Assembly: GCA_949592205.1 (NCBI GenBank)
Contig: CATIUR010000003.1
Coordinates: 153,330,759 to 153,394,758 of the forward strand
From: Helichrysum umbraculigerum
Lineage: Eukaryota; Streptophyta; Magnoliopsida; Asterales; Asteraceae
Direction: 5' to 3'
Length of the DNA stretch: 64,000 nt
In this document: in pieces, positions 49,499 to 61,637 of the stretch
Layout: every line of letters starts with the position of its first letter
Numbering within the stretch: the first letter of the stretch is position 1
Position numbers and translations under genes: made by a program
Notes under the pieces: model-generated
The model's input: the letters and a program-made list of their open reading frames with translations, nothing else
What the model was told of the DNA's origin: nothing
Databases searched by the model: none

Positions 49499-52400
49499 TC
49501 TTTCTCTATAACTAGCTGAGTATCCCCCTCCTAAATGGCAACTCCTCCTTGTGTTATTACTGAAATTATCCACGTGGCATTATATCAACCCATCTGATTT
49601 CAAAATCATGCCACATCATTAACCCTTAAACAATATGAAGTGTAATAAAAATGAATGAAATAAATGCCAGGGACGTAATTGTCACACCCCGTCTAAAGCG
49701 GAAACAACGGAATGCAACCATGATAGGATCAGAACACATCAATATATAGAACTCTAAATGAAATATAAAGTATCAATGCGTTGTGATGTCATTAACACGA
49801 ATGACGGTTCGTGTCATAGCATACACACCAACAAATAAACAACGTGTCATAAACAATAAATGTATTCAACAAATGTTAAGGCAACATGCCCGTAATTAAA
49901 TTAAAATGTTAGCAACAAACGTATCACAAGTCCTGCAGCACTACTTAATGCAACCTAACAGGTCCACTAAGTTTTCTTGTCCTCGATCTTAGTGCCACTA
50001 GTTTTCCCTGAAAAGAAATGCTTGAAAATGTCAACACAATGGTTGGTGGGTTTGCAGGTTTAATAAGACACACGAGAAATATAGTTTGCTGTGATAATAA
50101 GTAAGTAGGACATATGATATAAAATAAGCACATAAGATAACCAATTCATCCACCATAAGCAATCCGTTCCGTTCCTGGATAATATTCACTCAAGGATAAC
50201 GTATCTATCACAAGAGTGGGACCGTCGTCCGATAGTACTATCAATAATCATATCCGTATTAGTAAGAAATATGGAGTGTTGTCATGGTCCCCAAGACACA
50301 AGACTCATCCGAAAAGCAAGTAATATGGAGTGTTGTCATGGTCCCAAAGACACAAGACTCATTCGAACAATCAGCAATCAGTCCACAACAATCAGCATGT
50401 CACTTATTCAATCATAATGTCCAAATCAGAAAATCATATAGTTTACACAGCATAAGAAAACAGTTCGAAATCAGTTTGAGCATTCTTTTCCCCCAACGGA
50501 AAATAAGTAAAGAAAATGGGGCCGCAAAACTCATCTTAAATACCAAAGTAAGTATCGCCCTTAAATGAATTTACCCAATAACTCGCCAATCTACAATAAT
50601 CACATATTCATATGAGTTACAACCTAGACATAAATAGGTCATTCCATTGTATTCCACGCCCAACACACTTCTATTACGTTTCCTCACAATTCTACTAGTG
50701 TATTATTACAAGAACTAACCTAAAATGAAAAATTCAGATTCTGACCAGAAGTTTGGTTCCACTTTACGAATTTTTAAATATTACTTATTAAAATCATTTG
50801 ACTCTACAATTTTAACCAATGACATTTTAATGTGTTTAGAAGATCCAGTAATTTTCCCAGATTCAATTACTTTAATTCACTAGTTTTAAAAATTCACCAA
50901 AGTGAACTGCTCTAAACCGACGACACTTTCTGACTTCACAAGAGTTATAATTTATTTAAAATACTTAGAGACTTCAATTGGTTATAATATTTTTAAAGAA
51001 AATATTTAACACCTTATAGACACTTCATTAAAAATTTCAAGACCTAATCCTTAGTTTAAGGTACATTTAAAAAATCGACAATCTAACCGAAATCTGAAAC
51101 CGAAGAACTCAGAATTGACACACAATCTTATAAAATTATTTTGACTGACTTATACTCAATATTTAACCATGAAAACAATGCCATTTTAAAATAGACTCAA
51201 AATACTTAAGTTTAGACTCCTGTTTCATCGAAAATCACCATGAAATAACCAAGTTACAAGCTTCCCAAACCGAAACACAAATTTGGACAGATTAGGGTTT
51301 TCAGTAATCAACCCTAAACATTCATATAATCAATCCAAACCGCAACCACAATCAAAACTCTTAATTCTACCATCATATGAACTGATCTTATCAATATCCC
51401 AACCATTTCATTTACTCGGAACACAATGGAATTGAACCGAATAAAAACAATAATAACGAATCACTCGAAATCGAATGTTAACGAAGGAAATCGGATAAGA
51501 ATAATACCAACTTTCGAATAACCGCAAGGAAACCCTCTTTAGAATCTGTAAATACTGAGATTATATACCTTAGAATTCATTTTTAGGAGTAGATCAAACG
51601 TATACAAGAGTTATAGGATCGAAAACTTACCAAAGTTTCTGAAAATTCGTCACCCACAGCAGCAGTTTACGAAATAATTTTTATAAAATAATCTAATGCG
51701 TTTCAGAGGCCGAAACCTTAAAAGTTAATGTAAAACATCGAGATCTACAACTTTCTAGTTTTGACCGAAGCCTGAAAATGAACGTAAATGGGTCAAATCA
51801 GCCTATGTTCGTGACTGAAATTTTGAGACAGAATCTGAGATCATCGGGTTTACAATCTTTCGGTTGATATGATGAATCAAGGGGTTAAAACCCTTGAGAA
51901 TAGAGTATAATGATGACAAAAGCGATTGATAATGATGATGAATATGGCTGGAAGAAATAAAAACGTTTAGGGTTTGTTTTAGGGTAGCATTTATACGATT
52001 TTGGGCTTGGGCTTGAGACGTATTCCAACTAGAGGTTGGATTTGTCCAGACGGATGTTGGGCTTAAATTTCTTCAGACGATCTGAATTTTGGATATGTTA
52101 TAGCCCTATGTGTTTCGGTCATCTGGGCTTTTGAATCAACTCAATCCGAGGCCGGATGAGAGAGTTATGGCCCGAACGGTGCAGCCTCGCAATTAACTTC
52201 GAATTATTTTATTATACGTTTACGTTTTGCTTCATATCTTCTTCGTTACACGTCGGATTGCGATGATTCTTTTTGCATTGGATTCGTTTTTAAAAAACGA
52301 AGACTTTGATGTAAATAACTCTGTAATATGAGTCTTTTCACAAAAATGTGCTTTTACGATTTGAACTACGATAACGGTTTGGTGACGGTTGTCACAGTAA

Positions 52401-53868
52401 TCCTTTCATGTTCCAATAGTTTAGCTACGTATCAGTTTTAAAATACCGTCAGTTTCTTCTCCTTCTTTCTTCCTTTTCATTCTACTACTACTATTAAATT
52501 TCTACTGTATATTATGTGAAATGCCATCTCATCCTGAAATATACCAACTGGTTCAATTGTCAACGGTAAGCATCCTTTAAATTTGAAGTATTTTCCCAGC
52601 ATTACAAACAAATAATTGACATTGAAATTCATTGTTGTTGTCAACCTGTAGGTACTGATTCTATTACGCAAATATTCACCAATCTATAATTTCATGATTA
52701 TATCTTTTTATTTGTTATTGTTTATACTGCTCATTCTAAGTTCCATTAGTTTAAAAAATTTTTTTGTCACTGTTCATACTAATTTGTTGTTATAGAAATA
52801 CATTAAGGGTTTTAATTGGTTTTATCTTTGGTGCAATGTTTTTTTGTCTTTGGTGTGTTTGATGTTTGTTTCTTCAAGTTCTATGCACACCGACTATTCG
52901 ATGAAAGGCTCAAGTGAAAACTAAGCAACAATCAATATATTGTTCAGGTATGAACATTTATTACCATGGAGCGGTTCAACATTTTAATGTATATAATGAT
53001 TACCTGATTTCATTTATACTTTTATGTTACTATCAATCCATGTTAGAGTTTTCAAAAAATTCCTTCTTGATTATGATTTTAATATTTGTTGAAATGTAGC
53101 TTCTGTTTATAAATCTCTGTGTGCTAAAGATTTTTCGATGATCCATTAGCAATCTTTTTCCTTAAATTTATCAATATATGTTCGCCTTTTAACTCATCTT
53201 TTATGAACTAAAATGTGGTAAATGCAAGTTTTTGAACTTCGCCTAAGAAGGCAAGTGCATAAATTGGAATTGCCTATTCCATGACAGACTTCAAAGATCA
53301 CTGAACAACCAGGTGCTCAATTGAGGAAGGGAGGATGGCTATGTACAAGGTATACTCATGATCATTTAGTTGTTGCCTCTGTCGGGCTTGATTTGAAGAA
53401 ATATGTATTCTCTACTTGACTTAGATGAGGTTTTTATTCCTATTTTTTGTTTCAGATTTTGAACATGTAATTCTATTCGGCATGTAACATCAGTGGATAT
53501 GGTCAAATGGGTGGGTCAAGCGTACTACATAATAGGTCAACCTGAGTCAGGGTCGAGCACTTAACTTTTAAATGCGAAAACCTGATGTCCTCACTTTCTT
53601 TGACCCGACTTTTTCCAGTTTAAATTAAATTCATTATCAAGTTAACTCTTGAAATAATTATAGTTGCAATCATGTATTCTTTGCTACATGCACACATTTA
53701 AATTGAATGGTTCAACATAAGCAAAATTCCATTGTATATATCTTTTACACCTTAGCATCGTGTTTATCAAAATGTGTCTCTTAGTCGTTGAGTTTTGTTT
53801 AACATTATCAAGTATGCGATACATTGACATGTTCACGAAGCCGTGCATCGCACGAGTATCCCACTAGT
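49499..53868 (+). mobile_element. Second candidate Helitron, split by a solo LTR
   Basis: The left end A|TCTTTCTCTATAACTAGC is directly next to the ATAAA duplication of the LTR retrotransposon. The right end has a hairpin (CGTGC ATC GCACG, 53842-53854), then CTAGT at 53864-53868 followed by T. Removing the inner solo LTR leaves about 1.65 kb of non-coding DNA. The right end is well formed; the left end is less certain because it coincides with the retrotransposon junction. Confidence 0.5.
49680..52396 (-). mobile_element. Antisense solo LTR inside the second Helitron
   Basis: A 2717-bp insert runs from TGTCACACCCCG to GGTTGTCACA, flanked by the 5-bp duplication GTAAT (49675-49679, 52397-52401). 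On the minus strand it ends GGGGTGTGACA, matching the 3' termini of the other LTRs here, so it lies antisense. No internal region or coding frame is present. Confidence 0.8.
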
Positions 53869-56092
53869 TTAATTATATCCATCCTTAGCCTTTTCCTACT
53901 ACATTATTTATAGGGTGCACTTCAAATACATCATAATACAAATTCGTAACAGTAAGATGAAGTGTTGTACAGTAGTAATTAAGTGAATCTGTATTGTAGA
54001 TTAAAAATCCAAGGTCTAAGATTGTTGGTCTTCTCTATGATCTCAAACCTTATTTATAATTAAATGATAATTAATAAATATATAAAAATTAATAGTAGAT
54101 GTTATTAGCTTACTTTACCCAAATTTTGGTTACAACTAATTTTCGTCTAATAAATACACATAATTAATTATTAATTAATTAAAATATCGTAAGAGAAACG
54201 TCAACAAATTTGGTGATAATGAAGTTGATTATTTGTATCTACTTTTTAAACATTTTCCTTGTTGTTCCCATGAACTCACTATATACGCTTAAAGCCGCCT
54301 CGATCTCCATCCTTTTGGTTTTTGTTGTTATTTTATTTTGTATCTTTTATTAATAATTTGCTTAGATTATTATGTTTTTGTTTTGTTTATCTTATTACAG
54401 TACCTAATTAAGGGTATTAGACTAGTTAATTGGATCACCTTTCTTCGATACATGTCAATTGTTTATTTTCGAATGGTTAACGTGACCTAAGTTACTAGCG
54501 ATTATTTTCGATTTTCTACAATAATGTTGTATCATATTATATCATATCATCAACAAATGTATTATCTTTTGACTAACCCGAGTTTAGGGTGTATATTATT
54601 GTTGGATAATAACTACTACTTTTCTTAATACCCCACTTTGCGAAAGTGACAAGGTTAGTGCCTTAACGGTATCATATAAATATTCAAATATATTATACAT
54701 GGTCAAATTTAGCATCCTTATAAGTTTTAACCAATGGATTAAAGATTTACCAAAACAACCTTCAAGCCCACAGCAAAACTTTTATTTAAACATATTATAC
54801 CAGCCAGCCACCATCGACTCCATCACGTTGCACTCCACCCGACCCCATGTATTACCTACCGTGCCCACCATTTTTAACATGTGGTTTAAATGTTTAATAA
54901 CCCAAAGTCAGAATTTATACATGTCCAGATGAGTTTTATATAAGTGTACATTATTGTTCATATAAATTTTAATATCTTAATAATTAATATTACCGACTAG
55001 TTCCATATATTTAAGAATTTTCGTCACCTTTTTCAGTCCAACTCGTACAAAGCTCCGTATATAAGCCTAGATGAATTTCTATTCTAAAACAAATTAGTGA
55101 TACATGAACTAGCCTATAAACTTATACATAAGCTTTCTGGTTTTCTTATTTTCCATTTGTGAAATTTGAATTTGCACCCGACAAAAATAATATACACTAT
55201 ATCTAACTCACCATTTGATAGCATCACATTATAATATAACATGTTATTAGCTATAAACACCAAATGAGCTCATTATCCTGTGTCTATATTAGCATAGCAG
55301 CTGCTTTTGGAAGCCATATATAAATTTAATTTCTAGAATAACCAGTCAAGGTATTAGGTACGTGATTAATTAGGTACAGTATTCAACCGAAGCATTGTTG
55401 GACATAATAAAAAAATAAATAAAAAATCGTAAGGTCTGACTTTAGAAGCTTACGTCTGTAGGTTGCATAATCAATCAATACGGATTAGTTATCAGGAAAC
55501 ACTTACTAATTATACCATCATTATCCAAATCCGTTTTCCATAACATTAAAAAACAATTTCCTCTTTGACTTTCTTGTCCTTCGTATTTGCAATTTCGTAC
55601 ATGGGTAAACATTTATAATGATTATTAACTTAGTATATCCATATGCTTATCATGACATGTCACCATACAAATTTATAACTATTTAATTAGCGTTAATCGT
55701 TGTTTGATTTGATATTACCTTTTTCATGATAGTAACTTAATTCGTTGATTTGTTATCAAACAAGTCTATTCAAACACCGATCATGATACGATATTATTCA
55801 ACTTAAGTCGGGTATATGTATGAAACTCAAAAACTACCCTGTACGATATGATATGACGGAGTATTTGTTAGATACTTTGTTTTCCTTCAAAAAAGCTTCG
55901 ATTTGTTTGTTAAAGAAAATATAACACAAACATTTTAAGCCTATCTTTATTGATGCTTAACGAATTGTCAATTTGGTCTATCAACAGCAAGGGTATAAAA
56001 GTCAATTACACGCATGAATGACCCTCCAAGTTTCCTAAAACACGCAATTAAATACCTCTATATTCAAACTATGTGACCCCACAATCCTCAAC
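53869..56092. other. Intergenic, no gene seen
   Basis: AT-rich DNA with no credible coding frame; the longest (77 codons at 54699-54932) has no recognisable feature. The right end is the promoter side of the small gene at 56232. Confidence 0.4.
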
Positions 56093-56102
56093 TTATATAT
56101 AA
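56093..56102 (+). promoter_or_regulatory. TATA box of the small gene at 56232
   Basis: TTATATATAA lies about 130 bp before the start codon. Together with an A-rich, ATG-free leader it forms a plausible plant core promoter. Confidence 0.6.
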
Positions 56103-56231
56103 CACCTAATGTTACACACCTAAACTTCAATTCATTCATCTAATCCACCAAATTCAACAACATAACCAAAGTCCACCTAGCTCTTTAGCATCCAAAAAAA
56201 ACATTTTGCAAAAATCATCAAATTTAAAAAA

Positions 56232-56531
56232 ATGGAAGGACTAATTCCATTTCTAGTGCATGCCATGAAGAAACAAAGGCCACACAATAGTTACCGCTCT
56301 CTTTCGGTCGGCTCAACTCGCAGCTACCATGTTCTTGTGGGAGCTGATGCGAATTCAAATGTCGAGGGATCGTCTCACCGCCGCACAAGATCGGAGTTTC
56401 AAGCACCGACGGAGGATTTTATTGAACGACGATCAGGATTTGGTTGTATGCCTCAATCAAAGAGTTACAAGAGAAGTTCTAGAGGATCAACTTCAAACTC
56501 CTCGTATCAAGTTTCAAGGTCCAAAAAGTAG
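56232..56531 (+). CDS. Small conserved plant protein of unknown function
   Basis: An intronless frame of 99 residues beginning MEGLIPFLVHAMKKQRPHNS. The MEGL(I/L)PF(L/V) start followed by YRSLSVGSTRSYHVL and RRTRSEF is, as far as I recall, shared by a family of short Ser-rich plant proteins with no assigned role. The first 12 residues could form a short amphipathic helix. The rest is basic, serine-rich (SYKRSSRGSTSNSSYQVSRS) and probably disordered. There is no transmembrane segment or known domain. The start is in a good context (AAAAAAATGG) with a TATA box at the right distance. The overlapping +1 frame of 90 codons is considered a shadow. Confidence 0.75.
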   Translation: MEGLIPFLVHAMKKQRPHNSYRSLSVGSTRSYHVLVGADANSNVEGSSHRRTRSEFQAPTEDFIERRSGFGCMPQSKSYKRSSRGSTSNSSYQVSRSKK

Positions 56532-57632
56532 TGAGTTTACAAAGATATTGAAATGTTTAAAAAATGATTTTTTTTATTGGTTGATTAATCATCAATTGTA
56601 ATATAAGGTTTGTATTGTTGGATTGTATAATTATGTATGTGTGAAAGTGAAACCATGTAGTCGATAATAATAATTATTATTTAGCAAAAAATGATTATTG
56701 GTTATTGGTTATTGACATTTTCATGTTGGTTTAAATATTTTGACATTTTCATGATGATCATGAACAAAACGCGTTGGCTCCACTTAGATTGTGGTTATTC
56801 TCTCTCCTATGACAATTGAAGATATTTTTGAATTTATAATAAATTCATTCGGTAAAACTAAAAAAAGTTTAAAATACGCCGGTTTCAGTCAAAATATATC
56901 ATATACTCGAACTAATTTATGGAGTAGAAGGCTAGGCGGCTAGCACTAACCATTTTACTACACCTACAAGTGGATGTGTGATTTTGACATGCAAGTACGG
57001 AGTAATATTTATCAAGAGGCAACCATTTTTGTAGGCCGAAGCGGTTAACATTTCATCCTAACATATTTTACTTTTATCGATACAAATATATCTAACAAAA
57101 ATAATAAATGTTAAACATCAATCAATCGATCAATATTTAATTCAAACTCCTTAACATTCATGATGATGAATGTTGTCAACATAAATATAAAAGTTGACTG
57201 ATTATATCATGAATGTGCATGTGACTAATACTCATTTGAATGGATATTCAATTCATTGATGAATTTTAAGTGATAATCTCGTTAACATTCATCGTGACAT
57301 TCGGTCGGATGAATGTTTGAGGGTAATTTGAATGGTACCCCTAACACCTGTATCATATTTTAATGGTACGCGTCCGTCCCACCTTCAAGAAGTATTAACG
57401 CTGGCAACACCTACATACGCTGAGCACGGATTTGAACTTCTGACCTATCAGTCACACATATGAAGCCCGAACGTTTTGATGGCAGTACTACTTGAACAAT
57501 GTCCATTCGATTATTATTTTTCATATATACTAGTCAAATACATATTTTTGGATTTATTTTAACTTCTAACATCAACTTTGGTTAACTATAGTTAACGATT
57601 TATAAATTAGTTTTTCTTAATTTTTTTATCAA
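56532..57632. other. Intergenic; 3' flank and possible SINE-like piece
   Basis: Contains the presumed 3' UTR of the small gene. On the minus strand near 57410-57460 there is a B-box-like AGTTCAAATCC, which could be part of an old SINE, but no tail or duplication was found. No coding frame seen. Confidence 0.35.
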
Positions 57633-57640
57633 CTTGTATG

Positions 57641-58491
57641 CAGGGCCGGCCTTGGCTATGGGCAGGCTGGGCGACGGCCCAGGGCATCAGAAAATCGAAG
57701 GGCATCAAGTTTACGGTCATTCATAGTGTATTTTACTAGAGTCTAAAACTGAACGGTGTACCTAGGATGACGAATATATGATTTACTTCGTATTTCATCA
57801 AGAACAAAGTAATTGAAGTTATAATACAAAGAGAAGCTTCAACTTGAACTTTAATGGAGGTAGGTTTGAGCAGAATCTTGACGTAGAACTGGAGAAGACG
57901 ACCCAAAAGGCCAAACGCCTTTTTTTAGATATATTTTTTAATTTTTTCTCTTTAAGACCCTATTAATATCCAAAACTACAGTTTAGTCCCTCTATTTATA
58001 TTAATTCAGCCCCAACTTTTTTTTTCCCGTCTATTGTAATTTATTTAAGTAAATATTATTTTTAGGAATCACAAAAGAAAAAGAAAACACATACAAACTA
58101 GATGTTTTACGCATAATCTCAAAATGTTATACATTTTGATATCTGAAAGTATTTTTTAAAATGTTTAAATAGCTAAATAGTCTTTAGTAAGAATTACTAT
58201 TTAAAAATAGGAAATGTATTAGATATTAATGATTTGATTCAAAAGTTTCTAAATCTGTTCATTTTTCTTTTTTAACTTCTTTTTATAAAAACATTTTAGA
58301 TGTTAATTTACATATTTTCTTAAATTGCAGCATTTATTTTATCTTATAAAATTGGATGTGTGGATAAGTCGTTTAACTTGATTAGAAGATTCTAAACTCC
58401 AAAAAATAGTGCTTCATCTATTTACAAGATTTAGTAAGGGCATATTTTCGTTGTCTCGCTCAGGGCATCATAATAGTCAGGACCGGCCCTG
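57641..58491. mobile_element. Non-autonomous hAT element (CAGGGCCGG termini)
   Basis: An 851-bp insert with ends CAGGGCCGGCCTTGGCTAT and (reverse complement of the right end) CAGGGCCGGTCCTGACTAT. It is flanked by the perfect 8-bp duplication CTTGTATG (57633-57640, 58492-58499). The subterminal words CCCAGGGCATCA and CAGGGCATCA are typical of the TTF-type hAT group, the same group as the transposase remnant at 1117. No transposase frame remains. Confidence 0.9.
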
Positions 58492-58710
58492 CTTGTATGA
58501 TTTTAAAATGAAATTAACTTTATCCTAAAACCCATTCTACCCTTCAAGACAAAAGTTTTATTTCAAAACAGATGAACTTTTATAACAAAATACAAAAACA
58601 AACTCACAACACAGGATATCCCAATTAACTTATGAATTTAAATAATCAATTTTCCACTTTAATTTTGATTTGAAACAACAGTTACTTCGGTCCTTATTGT
58701 AAATTAAATA

Positions 58711-59065
58711 GGGTAAATTGATTTTGTCGGCTATGTACCCCCTATTTGTCCCAAGGTCGGCAACTTACCCTCTAAAGTTTTAATGTCTGCATTCAAGTGG
58801 TAAAGTTTGTATCGATGTAGGTAAGATGGTAACTTGTGACCGGAACAACGGGTTAAATTGACGACGTGGACAATTACTACATGTGACACGTGGTCTGACA
58901 CATGGTTGCTCAGTAAGCAATTAAAAGCCCTAAACGGTAAAACTTAATTTTTAAGAGATTCTAGCCCATAATATAAGGGTAGATAGCATACATTGGAACT
59001 TTAGAGGGTAAATTGCCGACCTAGAGACAAACAGGGGGGACATAGCCGACAAAATCAATTTACCC
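58711..59065. mobile_element. Mutator-like MITE with perfect 9-bp duplication
   Basis: A 355-bp insert starts GGGTAAATTGATTTTGTCGG and ends with the inverted copy CCGACAAAATCAATTTACCC. The terminal inverted repeats extend roughly 90 bp with mismatches. The perfect duplication AATTAAATA is at 58702-58710 and 59066-59074. It is non-coding and lies 190 bp beyond the stop codon of the Rab-MATH gene. Confidence 0.9.
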
Positions 59066-59258
59066 AATTAAATACCGAGTCAAGAAGAAATTGAAGGTTA
59101 GTTTAGTACGTTGATTGCATTACTAGAAAAAGAAAAATGCTTATAAATTAAGTTACCTGTCCAATGTTTAACGGCAATGTTAACATAAACTGAACAAGGT
59201 TTCTTAATGTGATAAAAGTCAGATACAGAGCTAAGATAGGTGGAACACATTGATTGTT

Positions 59259-61276
59259 TCAGTTAAAATCTTTCAGCATGCCAACAACTGAAAACTCGGC
59301 TTCAATAGTAAGAGAATCATCCACCAGAAAGCCTTTCTCCAGGTCACCCAGATCACTTAAAAACATAAAACATGGAGTACCCCAACTAAGAGGTGAGTCA
59401 AACCATTGCTCCCATTCTGCTAAGTAAACATGAAAGTAGACTATCAAGATATATTGTATACGGAGTAGTAAGTTATAATAAGCATGGATAATATACTTAG
59501 ATGACGGAATTAATTGATTTGATTCTCTTGTTACCTATCACTCTATCAGCAAAAGCAGCTTGGTTGTTAACCCGAATCCCATACCTTGCATAAACTTTCC
59601 ACCCATCCGGAAGCAACTCAGAATCATGAACTTTCAGAAAGATTGAAAGATGTGTACCTTCTCCATCTCCGTTTCCCTTAGGATAGAGCAATAACTTCCT
59701 GGAGTAAAACCAGTAATAAGTTAAGCATTATGTTATTGAAAACCATAAGGATGGAAATCAATTAGAAGACTAGAAGCTATTGCACCACTTGACTTTGCCA
59801 ACTTTGAAGTAATCAGAGTACAAACTTTTCTCAGTTATGGATGAAAAATCTTCGATTGTCCAAGTATAAGTATTCATAACTGCTGGAGGTTTTAACAGTG
59901 ATAAGCATTGATCTTTTCCAGCGTATCTTGAAACAGAAAATACCTCAGCCCCAAACACACAAGAATCATGAAAGAGGCAACCATTTCTAGCATCTTTAAA
60001 AGAATCCAGTGATATTAATCTACTAAAACCCCATTTTAGCTTCTTCTCATGAAACCTTGTCCGCTTCCGATCAACATCTATAAACACATTAGTGAGCAGT
60101 GACATACATTAATATAAAGATTAACTTAAATTAATCAACACACAACAACTAGTGAAGTTAAAAAAAATTCTTATAATCTATATCAATTTACCTTGAAAGA
60201 TTATATAATTCTGACGTAAATGATCGTACACACAAATTTTGGCTTCAATGAACACCTCCCACCCCTTTTGAAGATTTTCAGTATTACAGATTGACACATA
60301 TATTGAAATGTAATTGCTGGCACTTTCCACCTTATTTCCATTTGGGTACAATTCAAGCATCCTACATTAATAAATTTAAATTTAGTTCATGTATATATGT
60401 ACAACAATTGTAAGGTATGGTTGAGCATTAAAAGATATTATTAGAATTAGAAAGCTGACCATTTGTGGCCACTAGCTTCAAAAATACCAGATTCAAACTT
60501 TTTAGTTTTAGCTTCAGAAAGAAGGGAGAAAGATTCAATCTTTAACATATAATGGGCTGGCTCATCTTTCCCACTTGATCTCGACATCCAAGCTATCAAA
60601 CAACGTACGATTATCAATCAACTGTCTACAATTGAGTATCGAAAACCTAGCAAAAAGACATAATGGTCATACCTTCAGAAGATATAGGTGGAGTAGAAGC
60701 ATGTGGATCAACTATATCCATGGTAACAACATTGTTATTAACCTTTTGAAATATTAGAGTAACCAACTCAGCAAAAGCCTTTTCCACATTTCTGTCATCT
60801 TTTGCAGATGTTTCAGTAAAACTAATCGATGTCCTCTCTGCAAATGCCTTTCCAGCTTCCGTAAAAGTAGTCACCACGTCTTTTTTCAGATCAGATTTAT
60901 TCCCAATGAGCATGAACTCAAGCTCACCATTAGCCTCATGCAACTCCCTATACCACTTTTCAACATTTTCGAAGGTGGAATGTTTTGTAACATCGTAAAC
61001 AACAAGAACTCCACATGCGTTTTGCACTTGAACATCATTATTAAAGGATCGGTACCTATGATTACCTGCAATATCCACAATCTGAGCCTTGATGACCTTG
61101 CCATCAATGTATACATGTCTAGCAACAATATTGTTTGCAGTCGTTGGTTTTGTTTCAAGTTTAAATTTGCCCCTGGTGAATCTTGTGACCAAGCTAGACT
61201 TGCCTACATCTGAGTCCCCAATGATTAACAGCTTGAAAAGATGATCAAGTCCATCATCCTCACTACAACCAGCCAT
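59259..61276 (-). CDS. Rab GTPase-like protein fused to two MATH domains
   Basis: Six exons (minus strand): 60673-61276, 60460-60592, 60192-60361, 59786-60077, 59535-59698 and 59259-59419. All are GT-AG and in phase: 1524 bp, 507 residues. Exon 1 alone encodes a RabA/Rab11-like GTPase: P-loop GDSDVGKS (20-27), NKSD (126-129) and ETSAK (155-159). It ends at residue 201 without the usual hypervariable tail or C-terminal Cys motif. Exons 2-6 encode two tandem MATH (TRAF-like) domains: about 210-345 (HYMLKIESFSLLSE, ELYPNGNK, DSCVFGAEVF) and about 356-500 (YTWTIEDFSSI, LLLYPKGNGDGEGTHLSIFL, GFLVDDSLTIEAEF). Rabs direct vesicle traffic; MATH domains bind proteins. The switch regions depart from consensus: DIAGNH (68-73) for DTAGQE, and no TIGVEF block. 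An upstream in-frame ATG at 61336 would add 20 residues. Two separate genes cannot be excluded without RNA. Confidence 0.85.
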
Positions 61277-61637
61277 ACTGATGTGTAAAAAAACAGAGAA
61301 TGAAAATTGGTAGCAAGCAATATATAACTGTTTCATCCAAGCTGTGAATACAGAGGGTCATATGATTAAACTTGTACTTAATTCATAATAAAAATGCATT
61401 AAATGAATATAATGAAACTGTTACCTTGACTCGAGGTACAGAATTCAAATAGTCAGCTAGTGTATCATTTATCAGAAAATGTCTATTTTTTCTGATCTCA
61501 TAATGAACATTGAGTTAATTCAGTAGGTATTCAAGTGGCATTCATTTGGTTAGGTTTTTTCTTTGTTAGTGTTTGTTTTGTTGCAGTTTTGCTTCTCTTT
61601 CTGATGCATTTTAGTGTAGGTTAATAGGTTATACATA
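61277..61637 (-). promoter_or_regulatory. 5' leader and promoter of the Rab-MATH gene
   Basis: A possible leader intron lies at 61342-61424 on the minus strand (donor CAAG|GTAAC, acceptor TTCACAG|CTTGG). The 5' leader exon would begin above 61425. No clear TATA box is assigned. Confidence 0.4.

Noticed and set aside
57410..57520. SINE- or tRNA-like B-box (AGTTCAAATCC) on the minus strand
   Set aside because: No cloverleaf, no tail and no target duplication could be found.
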